This document shows positions 35,601-46,499 of a stretch of DNA of 64,000 nt, in pieces. The notes beneath the pieces were generated by a model, which did not search any database, was not told where the DNA came from, and worked only from the letters and a program-made list of their open reading frames with translations. Each line of letters starts with the position of its first letter. The stretch's first letter is position 1. The stretch covers positions 1,178,001-1,242,000 of the forward strand of contig JAGTJL010000002.1 in assembly GCA_020746875.1 (NCBI GenBank), given 5' to 3'. Made by a program: the position numbers and the translations under genes. This DNA is from Rhexocercosporidium sp. MPI-PUGE-AT-0058. Its lineage: Eukaryota; Ascomycota; Leotiomycetes; Helotiales.

Positions 35601-38600
35601 CGAAACTCTTGACTCCATCGAGCAACCGCTCGTAACTGACGTCAGGTTTCATTCGTCTCTATATGGAAATCTTATCGAGGGTACCAAACTTCAACCGTCC
35701 TACTGGGTTGATAATCTCACGAAATCGGTGAGGTTTTCCGAAGCATTGACGAGCATGTGCAAGCCTATGGACGGCTATAAGACTGGAGTCGACATGATTA
35801 TTGAGTTGGGACCTCACTCTGCGTTAGCTGGTCCCGTAAAGCAGATCCTGAAAGCGAATGGTCCGAATACGATGGCTATACCCTATGCTTCTGCTTTGAT
35901 CAGAAAGAAGGATGCAGTTGAGTCGGCGATGGACTTGGCCGCGACTCTTTTCATGAAGGGCGCGCCTCTCAACCTTGGTGCTGTCAACTTCTCACAGCCG
36001 AGAAAGGCACCTTTGTTGCTAGTCGATATGCCTAGATATCCTTGGAACCACCAAACAAAATACTGGCACGAATCCAGAATGTCACAGAAGAACAGGAATC
36101 GTGCGACACCTCGAAATGATATCCTGGGAACCTTGGCCAACTACTCGAACGATCTGGAGCCAACCTGGAGAAACATCCTACGCATCGACGAGCTTCCCTG
36201 GCTTCGACACCATAGGATACAAGGGCTGACTCTTTTCCCTATGTCAGGATTTCTCTCAATGGCAATAGAGGGCGCATCTCAAAGGGCAGACACACGTGGT
36301 GCCCACTTCGACACCTTCGAGCTCCAGGATGTATGTGTAACCGCACCACTCATGATCACGGACCAAGAAATAGAGATAACACTTCAAATACGATCACACC
36401 AGAATGGATCATTTGTAGCTCTAGAAGCGTGGGATGAGTTCCGAATCCACTCTTACGCTGACGGCAAGGGATGGACCGAACATTGCAAAGGCCTGATAGC
36501 GGTGGTTAGTGCAAATTCCAACGACTTTGATCATGCCAGAGCACTACGAGACTCGAAGAGGTTCTTGCAATCGAGTATCTCCAGCATACAAACCAGCGCA
36601 TCTGTCCATGTCAACGAGACGTTAATGTACAGTTCCCTTTCCGATCTTGGAGTCTTATATGGACCGACTTTCCAAGGCATAGCCAATTGCCAGGCAAGCA
36701 ACAGTTGCTCTATGGCCAACATCACTGCCGAAGACACTTCCCAAGAAATGCCACAAGGATTTCAATCAAGTAACATCATCCACCCAGCATTTTTGGAGCA
36801 ACTCATCGAGATGTACTGGCCTATCTTGGGTGCTGGTAGGACCTCTCTCGATACAGTCTACCTGCCTTCTTCGATCGGAAGCATGACGGTTTCTCGGAAC
36901 ATTACAGATCTCACCAAGACCCCTGGCAGCTCTCTCCGAGCGTTTTGTCAAGGGAATGCCCCTACGGTCCATCCCAAACCTGTCCAAGTTTCGATGTTTG
37001 CAACTCCTTTCGACGACTTAGACACCTCCGTCATTCACATTAACAATCTAACAATTGCACCCATCTTAGAGCGAGAGATGAAGTTAGACGAAGAATCTCA
37101 TCGCGAGCTCTGCTATAAGCTAGAATGGGAACCAGTCACTGAAATTCCCCAACTCTCGAATCAAGATTCTTCAATGTCAAATGGAACCTCAAACGGGGCA
37201 TCGAATGCCCACGGCGAAGGCAGTGGCGACCAGACAAATGGTCACACCAATCAGATTAATGGGGAAGTAATAATCGTTCATGGAGATTCAAAAGAACAAG
37301 CGCTTCTAGCATCGAGGCTAGCTGATGTACTTGAGGATGCGACAGGACGAAGACCCGAGTTTGGCCTGCTCGGCAAGCTCAAATTTAGCGAGAAGCTTTG
37401 TCTATTCATCTCGGAACTCGACAAACCGCTACTTTCTACGCTGACCTGTGCCCAATTTTCAGAGCTCCAATCCCTCCTGACAACTGTCCAAGGAATTATG
37501 TGGGTCGTCAGAGGTGCCTATTTGGATTCAGACAGCCCAGACTCAAATATGGTCACAGGATTGAGTAGAAGTATCCGATCCGAGACCCTGCTGAAATTCG
37601 CAACTCTCGATCTGGACTCTAAATCAAAGCTGTCGGATGAATACGCCTCGAAAACAATCTTGAATGCGTTCCAAAAAGTATTTGGCACTGAAGTTGAAGG
37701 AAATTGCGAGCTGGAATTCATGGAAAGAAACGGCTCCCTTTTCACTCCACGAATTGTCAATGACGATGAGATGAACGAGTATGTCCATAAACAAACTAGC
37801 ACCTCAGTTTTAGAGCCAACACCTTTCACTCGAGATGATCGTCCGTTGAGTATGGCGATCGGAATAGTAAGTCACCCTCGAGATATTGTTTTGGCGAAGC
37901 TAATAAAAACAGCCTGGCGCGCTCGAGACTCTGCATTTTGTTGACGATGAGTCTGTGGAAGCAACACTAGCTGAGGATGAGATCGAGATTTCCGTGAGGG
38001 CAGTTGGCATGACTTCTCGAGATCTCATGATCGCGATGGGTCAGCTCGATACTGCAAATTTTGGTACTGAGTGCAGTGGAATCGTCACCAGATTAGGAAG
38101 TGGAGTCAACAACGTTGCCATCGGCAACCGCATTGCTGCAATTTCAGTATCCCACAACACTTACTCGAGCTTCACCCGTTCAAAGGCAGCTTTCACATTC
38201 AAGATCAACGACGAGACGTCATTTGAAGATGCTGTTTCTATCCCAGTAGCATACTGCACTGCTCAGTATGGCCTTCTGGACCTCGCACGACTGGAGTCTG
38301 GTGAACGCCTGTTGATCCATGGCGCCGCCAGTCCGGCTGGCGAGGCTGCCGTGTCCTTGGCAATCATCACTGGAGCCGAAGTGTTTGCTACCGTCGGAAG
38401 CCAAGAAGAGAAAGATCTATTGATAAACTCGTATAAGATCAGCAGCGATCACATCTTCTCCAACAAGCGTGCATGTTTTGGCACAGGACTTCGTCAAGTA
38501 ACGGGGAAGCAAGGTGTCGATGTTGTGTTAAATTGCGTTTCTACCGATTCCGAGGCATCCAGGGAACTCTGGCAGTGCCTCGCGAACTTTGGTCGCTTTG

Positions 38601-40124
38601 TTGCCATCGGCAAGACTTCAAAATTTGATGCTACTCGCGTCGAAAATAACGTGAGCTTCATGTCTGTGGATCTGCTGTCCATTGCGAACGAGCGACCGAA
38701 GATAATGGCTCGCCTCCTGTCCAGCGTTTCTAGTCTACTAGAAAGTGGGAAGATACAACCTCCCGGACTAGTCACCGTCTTCCCGATCTCTGATATTGAG
38801 ACTGCGTTCAAGGTTCTGAGCAGTGGAAATGTAAGCGGGAAATTGGTTGTTGTCCCCAGGGATATAGATACAGTCAAAGTAAGACTTCCGATATGCAACT
38901 CCCCATAAGAGTGACAACTAACATTTGCGCTCAGGCAACTACCTCCAGGAAGAAAAACAAATTGCTTCGTTCAGATGCCTCTTACATCCTCATCGGAGGA
39001 ACTGGCGGCCTTGGACGAAGTATGGCGAGATGGATGGTAAGCAAAGGAGCACGAAATCTCGTTCTGCTCTCGAGAACTGGATCTGCAACTGCTAAAGTCA
39101 AGGATCTTATTGACGAGCTTGCCGGCCTTGGAGCAACCATCGTCGTACGCTCTTGTGATGTTGTCGACTCTGCCGCGGTAGAGAATCTTGTTACCAGAGA
39201 GCTTGTGAACATGCCCCCTGTCAGAGGTGTAGTTCATGGAGCCATGGTTCTTCGGGTAAGTTGTTTACCCACCCTTATAAGGACTGTTGCTGATAGTTCC
39301 AGGATGTGTTGTTCGAGAAGATGACATACAAAGAGTATACCACGGTGATAGAATCGAAAGTACGCGGCGCTTGGAACATCCACAACGCATTGAAGGACTC
39401 ACCCCTTGACTTCTTCGTCGCCATCTCTTCCGCAGCTGGAGCAGTCGGAAATAGAGGGCAAGCAGCATACGCAGCAGCCAACACATTCCTGAATGCCTTC
39501 GTACAATACCGTGTCGGACTCGGCCTGCCAGCATCGTCAATCGATCTTACGGCCGTATCAGACGCAGGGTACCTCGCAGAGAACGCCGAAGCTGCCGCAG
39601 AAGTCGCGAAAAACTTGGGCAGCGACACGATCTGCGAGGCTGAAGTATTAGCCTTGTTGGGAGCTGCCATCAACGGCCGCTTAGCTACAGCATGTAATAG
39701 CCACACCATCACCGGTGTACGCATCGCGCCTTCAACGCCTTTTTGGACCAACGACGCCAAGTTCAAGCATCTGCGTCTCGCGGCCGAGGAGCTCGCGAAG
39801 TCGGAAACTTCCTCCAACACCGACACGGTGGTCTCCTTCCATTCTGCTCTCAAGGCCAGTAAAACCATCGAAGAGGCTCAAGACGTAGTCTGTCGTGGTC
39901 TACTCAGCAAATTACCTTCAGTATTGATGATCGAGGAGGAGGACATGGATATCACGCGTCCATTGACGAATTATGCTCTGGATTCGCTTGTCGCGATTGA
40001 GGTTCGTAACTTCATTACCAGGGAGTTTGAGGCGAACTTGCAGGTGCTAGAGTTATTGAGTAGTGGGTCGATTGAGAGTCTTGCAAAGGTCATCTGTGGG
40101 AAGAGCAAGATTGTGAAGTTGTAG
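32673..40124 (+). CDS. Highly reducing type I polyketide synthase (KS-AT-DH-ER-KR-ACP)
   Basis: Twelve exons: 32673-33327, 33380-33590, 33648-33794, 33877-33935, 33986-34192, 34244-34356, 34419-34974, 35020-35161, 35241-37866, 37913-38878, 38935-39255, 39303-40124; 2274 aa. KS starts at about 74 ([13 protein letters not shown]), with Cys246 in DTACSSS and the histidines in EAHGTGT and [17 protein letters not shown] (about 604), GHSSGE (Ser about 697), YHSHHM (malonyl type). DH: His1021 in [11 protein letters not shown], but the partner motif is HPAFLEQ with Glu1216 where Asp is usual. There is no C-methyltransferase. ER (about 1590-1880) has [11 protein letters not shown] instead of the common GGVG loop. 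KR: GGTGGLG (1915-1921) and Tyr2057. ACP: Ser2229 in LDSL. No thioesterase. Intron 8 is GC..AG. The product is unknown; a linear reduced or partly unsaturated chain is expected. Confidence 0.95.
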
Positions 40125-40529
40125 ATAGGATTGGGTTGGAGTGGGAGGAAATGATTGGACGACTTTGGTCAAGTAGAGATAGGAGGCTAATGCTGGAGTT
40201 GGGTTTGATTTTGATAATTTTAGAATGCGTCTAGAAGTAGATCTTCAGTCGTTCACAAATACATATAGTCGGAAATACATATTAGTTTTTGAATAACTTG
40301 TGGTTTACTTTGCCGCTGATCGCGATGTGATCTTTATCATCATCAGCTCGAAAGCCTGAAATTTAGCGACGCAGAGCCCAAGCGACCGCAGATCGCCCCT
40401 GTAAATTATAACGGTTGCAAGGTCAGTCGTCACAAAGAGCGCGCGGCTCGCGTTCGACACGTGACTTTATACTGTCCTTTCAAATTGTATCCATCCACTA
40501 GTGATACACAGCGATTCCCTTCTCACAAA
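40125..40529. other. Intergenic
   Basis: The 405 bp between the PKS stop and the kinase-like gene contain the PKS 3' region and the kinase upstream region. No gene. Confidence 0.5.
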
Positions 40530-42095
40530 ATGTTTGCGGGACGCCTCTTATATCAGTTTCCATCCCCGCGACTATTTATCCATTCATCTACTCGAATCGT
40601 ACGGTCTGCCATCGCCTCGCGGCAGTACTCTGACCAGGTGATGCTGTTTCCTCCCGTTCCACCTCGTGCGTTTCACTCAACCGGGTTTGAGGTCATTGAT
40701 CCTTCTCAAATGGTAGAGGAGGAGCGGCTGCCCTTTTACAACCGCGATCACTATTACCCCATGCGGATTGGCGAGGTCTTAAAGGACCGCTACCAGGTAG
40801 TCGCCAAGCTTGGCTATGGTGCAAGCTCGACCGTATGGTTGTGCCGCGATCTTAGGTATTTAAGAATCCTTCTGGTTTTTATTGACTTATTGCTAAACAG
40901 CTCTGGTTTCTCTTAAGAAAACGGTCATATCGGGTGATAAAGGTACATGTCAACACTCTAAAACATAATCAGGAGCTTAAGGTCTTTAATCACTTGGCTA
41001 GTATCACTGTGGAGCACTCTCGTCAGATTCACGTCCGACAGCTTGAAGATTCATTCAAGATGAAGAGCTGCAATGGCGAACACGACTTTTTCGTCATGGC
41101 ACCTCTAGGCATGAGTATGAGGACTTTGCAAGACTTGCAAAAGGATAGCATTTTCGCACAAAGTCTTGTTAAAGGCGCTCTTGACTAGGTACTCTTTGGG
41201 TTGAACTTCCTCCATGAAGTAAATGTGATCCATACAGGTAAATTCGCACCTATTCTTAGGGACGCGAATGTATAGTAGTTTTTTGACTAACCAACCATTA
41301 AGATCTCCACTCGGACAATTTGCTTATTGCTATTGAAGACGATTCGATTCTCTCTGAGGTAGAAGAGGCCGAAATTCGTAGTCCGTCCGCGAGAAAGCAG
41401 GTTGGCGATACTATTGTCTATGTCTCACGGTACATGCTGGGTGGCGCAGGACCCCTCGTCATTTGTGACTTCGGGCAAGCACGCATTGGCAACAAACACA
41501 GTGGCAATGCTATGCCAGTTCTATACCGAGCGCCCGAGGTTATTCTTGGTATGGAATGGGACAATTCCGTGGATATCTGGAGTTTAGGGCTCTTGGTATA
41601 AATTTCTTTCCACTTCCGTTGTATGATTTACTACTTTCGAAACTAACTCCTTTTCAAACTAGACCTGGGACTTTCTTGAACGAGAAGGTTTATTTAGAAT
41701 TTACGATAAGGAATCAGAAGAGCTGAATGACGCCCATCATCTTGCAGCTATGACCGTCCTCCTTGGCCCGCCACCACCCGAGTTCCTCAAAAGGAGCAAG
41801 GACACAAGCAGGTACTGGGATCTTGACGGTAGGTCATGAAACCTCCCTCCCTAGCTGTGCTACTGAATTTCTTCTAGGAAAATGGAAGGGGCCTGTCCCA
41901 CTACCTAATGGGAGGAACTTACAATCTCTTGTCACGAATCTAAGGGGAGACGACAAGGAAGATTTTCTTGACTTACTCTCCGGATTTCTCTGCTGGTTGC
42001 CAGAGGAACGGGTCACTGCTGGGCAGGCTTATTACCATTGTTGGCTGCGGGGTAGATCTGATGAGCCGATTGTAATACCTACTGTAGAAAGTTGA
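40530..42095 (+). pseudogene. SRPK-like protein kinase interrupted by one stop codon
   Basis: Five exons (40530-40855, 40918-41237, 41303-41595, 41663-41828, 41878-42095) close in frame over 441 codons except for TAG at 41186-41188 (codon 199). Kinase landmarks are intact: glycine loop KLGYGASSTVWL (about 92-103), catalytic IHTDLHSDN (Asp216), ICDFGQARIG (Asp271), APEVILG, and the C-lobe RVTAGQAYYHCW. The N-terminus PFYNRDHYYPMRIGEVL is typical of fungal SRPK-like kinases that phosphorylate SR-type splicing proteins. The stop sits where relatives have Gln before VLFGLNFLH, so CAG to TAG fits. No acceptable intron removes it: the only GT..AG span is about 27 bp. It could be a pseudogene, a strain-specific null or a base-call error. 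Confidence 0.75.
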
Positions 42096-44264
42096 CATCT
42101 GAGCGGAAGAGACTCAGATGTGCGCTGAATTGCTTTCCATGCCAATGCTATCGTGGCCTGTCGGAAAATAGTGTCAGACAACTGATTGACAACATGGTGA
42201 CAACAAAGTCCCTACGAGGGGTGCAAAGAGTAGTGCTTTGATAGACCTCTAGTGTTTACCTTTCCTTAGGTATTGCATCTCGACAACACAATTCTTTTAC
42301 CTCATTTCCCTGGCTGCAGTGCTCAAGACACGTTTAAATTGAGCTCACTGCGGTTTCCAAGAACCAATGATGTGCATCAAGATAGCGCCGAGCCCATAGG
42401 CGGCTGCCGAAGATCCGTTAAGTCTCTTCTAACAGATTCTAGACTCGGTTCTTAGATGCAAGTAGATACTATATGAGAAGACCACAAGAGTTGGGAGTAA
42501 ACAGAGGGTATATATGGAAGGTGATGGAAGGTACGTATCAGATAGGGTCGGGGGTTGAGGAAAGAGAAAATTCAGAAATGTGAAGCCTCTTCCATCTTAC
42601 CTATCCATCCGCCACCTTCAAAAGAGCTCACATCCTTTAAAGATGAACAATCTTTACTCCGACCTTTCGACCCCTCTTCCGAGGCTTCCCCCCCCACCTT
42701 GCTTCTTGAAGTTCTCCTTCAGTAACTGCAGCGTATGGCCTAAGAACATTCGTCTTATCTCTAACTATGTCTTGTCGTATTAAATTATCTCGGCTAATCG
42801 AATCTCTTGGCTTTTAGTAGTTCCTTGCCTAACTTACGAAAAGTATCAAGCCGGCAATGTGATGGTTTGGAGTTTCTAGAGCCTCATTTCCAGGCTCAGT
42901 TAACCCACTTGCCTAGTTAGGAAATAGCTGAGATTAAACGAGCCTTTATGAAAATTTCTTTTTGATATACAATCTTCTTTTCTTCTTACTTTCTTTCTTA
43001 TAATATATATATATCCTTCTACTGGTGTCTACAGCTCATCCCAGCAGCACGAAGTCTACCCAGTGAATTCCTCATACAGTATCGCGAAGATCCACAAACC
43101 ATAGACAGCTTCCATGTCAATATCGACATCGCTACAGACATAAACGCCCAATCACTCACCCCACCATCATGAACCACGCGATACCAGATCCCAGACGAGG
43201 ATATCGGATCCAGAGATCGGACTTCGATGCTTATCTTAGAGGCGAGGAGATAAGGCTTTTCAGGGTCGGGATTTTATGTTTCTGGGAAGAGGGATGTGGG
43301 ATGTCGATTGAGGCGAGGGAAAGGAGGAAGGAAGGAGGGAAATGTGGTTGAGATGTGAAATTGTGAGTAGGGTCTCATGAAACTACGAAAAGGAAGGGCT
43401 ATTCGCGTACTGCGTACGGTTGTTGGGGGTTAAAGAGAGATCCTTTCCGAATCTCGATGCAATTCTGGGGGATCGAGTTGGGGCAATTGGGTCGGGAAAA
43501 TAATTGCATAGAACGGGAGGGACGTACTCGGCGAAACAAATATCACACAAGAATTGCTGCGCAGCTGCCAAATTTGTTTCTTTACATGTAAGTTTTGCGA
43601 GACATAGGGATTCCTACGAAGAAAATAACTATCTGTCCGCATCTAACGTCCAGCGTCCAGTGGGTCGCAGTTCCGAAACCTTGGTGTGGCGATAAAACCT
43701 CACGGAAAATGAATCTGCGAATAAAGTTGCGAAATAATCTCGGGATGACTCAAAAACCGAAACGCATCGAATCATTGAGCTTTCAATTACAAATGGAGAT
43801 ATCTGCTCGGAGAACAAGGAAGCAGCGAACAAACAGTCAAGACATGAATTCAGGAGCCAAAGAAGATCACATAACCAAGATAAGCTAGGCAGAGACAAAC
43901 AACATCACAAAACTTCGCACCAGGAGTGAACAAGGAACTCGACAACAAGCAAGACTTGAGAAAAGACAGGTACAAACAGGCCACAATGGATGGCAGGCAG
44001 CTTGGAAGACATTCCGCAACCCCTCTGAAATTTATGCGCTCTACATCATAGGCGATTACCTCTAATGCGGTAGTCGTAGTATATCTCTGCGGCAGGTATG
44101 TAGAGCCGCGGACAGCTGAGCGAGATCGGTTGTTGTGCGAGGGACAGGTTATGGAGAGAGAGTTGTACTCCATTCGGTAGTCTTGCGTAGCTCTTTCCCG
44201 TCGTGCCGAACATTCTTTTCCAAGACTGGAGAATGCCGATGGGGATGATTTGAGAGCAATCAAT
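42096..44264. other. Long intergenic region
   Basis: These 2.2 kb lie between the kinase-like gene and the first 2EXR gene and include AT-rich microsatellite-like sequence near 43000-43015. Short frames (for example 43169-43351) have no family signal. Confidence 0.45.
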
Positions 44265-45016
44265 CTAGGTGCCTCCCATCAAATCTGGGATTGAGCGTAA
44301 AACTTTCACTTTCCCATCCTCTACCTGTAATGTGCCCCATTCATTCCCCGTAACTGCTGAGCGAACAATGGTCTTTGGAGCCACCCATTCAGGAGATTGC
44401 TTCAGGTCATGCGTCAGGGTCGTAGAGTAACTCTGCATGAGCACATTCGCAGCTTCGTCGGTTTCCTCCCAAGCCAACACTGTCAACTCCTTCAATGCAG
44501 TGAAGTCTTTGATCTCACTCCAAAACAAGTACTTCCTCCCATAAACTTCCTCGTCCAAGTCTAGTGACAAGTATTGTACTTTCTCAGAATCATCGCCTCC
44601 ATAATATCCACCAGCTAAGAACAGATCTAGACGGTAGGGAGCTGGCCCAGCTTTGATCCACTCGGCATCTCTAGCCAGGTATTCTGCTTCATGGCCATTT
44701 CCGAATCGTAAGATGTCGGTCCAAAAGTTGAAGTATATCTTTGCGGCGTGATATTGTGATCCGAAAGCAAGCTGATAGGATTTGAGACCTTCGACCCTGG
44801 ACTCATGGCATATGTGAAGAATGATGGGGGCTGGGTCGGGAGTCCCCAGCCGTCGAACATGCTAATCGTTTTCCCCTTATGCCTGGTGGCTTGGCTTCCA
44901 TAGGTAATAGTAACAGTCCGTGGCCCTGATGCAATACAATTCCATATCTTCAGTCGAAGTTCGAACGGAAGTTCGGGAAAGAGAGTGAAGGTTGTCAGGG
45001 GTGAAGTGATAGTCAT
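44265..45016 (-). pseudogene. 2EXR-domain protein with a frame break
   Basis: From the ATG at 45016 the protein begins TFTLFPELPFELRLKIW, the defining start of fungal 2EXR proteins. The family sequence continues in another frame with IILHICHESRVEGLKSY and then YFNFWTDILRF, running to the stop at 44265. The frame change falls between about 44825 and 44860, in a G/C-run-rich stretch (on the plus strand gggggctgggtcggg). I found no GT donor and acceptor pair that would restore the frame. Either the gene carries a 1- or 2-base indel or the assembly has a homopolymer error. Repaired, the protein would be about 250 aa. The function of 2EXR proteins is unknown. Confidence 0.65.
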
Positions 45017-45572
45017 GATGGGTAGGTGTATCTGAGTGAACTCGAAAACTTTGATATCAACGGAACGTATAGCATAGATACTTATATAGAGACCGAAAAT
45101 TATCAGCCTTGGTGAGCGTCGTCATGGAAGGATTCTGAAGGCAACAGAGACAGTACTTGGCTGTTGGTTCCTCGAGATGCCTGCCGGTGTCCCCTTTTGG
45201 CAGTCACGTGGCGGCAGAAACCACCTTGGTTCAAAAGTGACATTAGTCCAGTTCCATGGTAATAGCTGCGAGTCTTGCATCGACACCCACCAGCAACACG
45301 AGCAGCATTCAACACTCCTGGTAATAATGATTCGATTCAATTTCTACAAACCAATACTGACCTATCCAGTCTTACAGTTTCCCACGTCTTTTCGCACTGG
45401 TCCTACTCCATTCATTAAGCGTATAGATACCACTACGCAATCGCGATCCCCACTTCGACGCGATACGCAGACAAATCCGAGAGTAGGGGTAGTAGGCAGG
45501 CACAACAAGAAACTGTAGCAGGCTGCAAAGCTCGTACCCACACCGGGAAGAGTCTTGTTCGAGTCTACAGAC
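45017..45572. promoter_or_regulatory. Intergenic between divergent 2EXR genes
   Basis: These 556 bp separate the divergent starts of the two 2EXR genes. No gene and no clear element was seen. Confidence 0.4.
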
Positions 45573-46499
45573 ATGTCGGCTCCATTGGGACCTCATATCA
45601 CATTTACAGTCTTCCCTAACCTCCCGTTCGAGTTAAGATGTATGATCTGGCAAGCAACCTGTCGGCCACGCGTGGTTGAGCTCGAATACGACGAGGAAGA
45701 TGGATTCACACCCAGGAGCCCTGGTCCCATAGCCCTCAGGGTCTGCAAAGAAAGTCGAGACAACATAATCCAATCCTACCCACTCTGCTTTGGATCCATC
45801 TTCCACCCGGCCAAGACACGCTTCAATTTTTCCCTCGATACACTCTACATTGGCAGCGAGTTGGAGGAGAATGTTCCTCACTTCTTCAGCACGTTCGGCC
45901 CCCTGGAAATTTCCAGTCTGCAAGTTTTGGCACTGGAGGACTGCTACAACGAAACCATTCTCCCCTATGAGATCACTCTCACTACACAATTGCAGAAAAT
46001 GGTCGAGAAATTCACTGCCTTGCGCGAGTTGTTGATTGTTTATGATGTCGTCGAAATGACTGATCGGACTATCAACTGTTCTGATGGTCACACAATGGAA
46101 TTACATGCCGAACTACCACAAGAACTGAGTCACCCCTCTGTGAAGGTTGACCAACTTCCAAAGCATGAAGACCCGGAAGCCCAAAGTTATAAGCTCTGGA
46201 TGGTCAAAACGTGTAAGCCGGTTTATGGATGGAGACGCTGCCCCCATGGAGTTGCATTTTCCGATCTAGATCTCGACTTAGAGGATAACATGTCTGATGA
46301 GGAGCGCTATGGCTTGTATGGCCCATGGGGTGGTCCTCCACCTTCTATGGCTTATGCAGATATGTTTGGTGGCCCTCTGGACTCGGACGATGAGGAATTG
46401 TTTGGCTATAGGGAAGACTTCGACGACGAAGAGGACGAGGATGAAAATGACGAGGCAGAAGACGAGGATGATGATATCAGTGTTGACTCTGTTGACTGA
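45573..46499 (+). CDS. 2EXR-domain protein with acidic tail
   Basis: Intronless, 308 aa, starting at the ATG at 45573 (MSAPLGPHI); the open frame extends upstream only through non-ATG codons. FTVFPNLPFELRCMIW and ALRVCKESRDNIIQSY are the two conserved blocks of 2EXR proteins, the second being the CxxSR motif. The last 40 residues are almost all Asp and Glu with repeated DDEEDED-type runs, and a PPPSMAYADM segment precedes them. The family is large and lineage-expanded in fungi and its biochemical role is not known. It is divergent from the broken 2EXR gene to its left, and the two probably arose by duplication. Confidence 0.82.
   Translation: MSAPLGPHITFTVFPNLPFELRCMIWQATCRPRVVELEYDEEDGFTPRSPGPIALRVCKESRDNIIQSYPLCFGSIFHPAKTRFNFSLDTLYIGSELEENVPHFFSTFGPLEISSLQVLALEDCYNETILPYEITLTTQLQKMVEKFTALRELLIVYDVVEMTDRTINCSDGHTMELHAELPQELSHPSVKVDQLPKHEDPEAQSYKLWMVKTCKPVYGWRRCPHGVAFSDLDLDLEDNMSDEERYGLYGPWGGPPPSMAYADMFGGPLDSDDEELFGYREDFDDEEDEDENDEAEDEDDDISVDSVD

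Noticed and set aside
43169..43351. 60-codon frame near AT-rich repeats
   Set aside because: Short, no domain, no conserved splice continuation.
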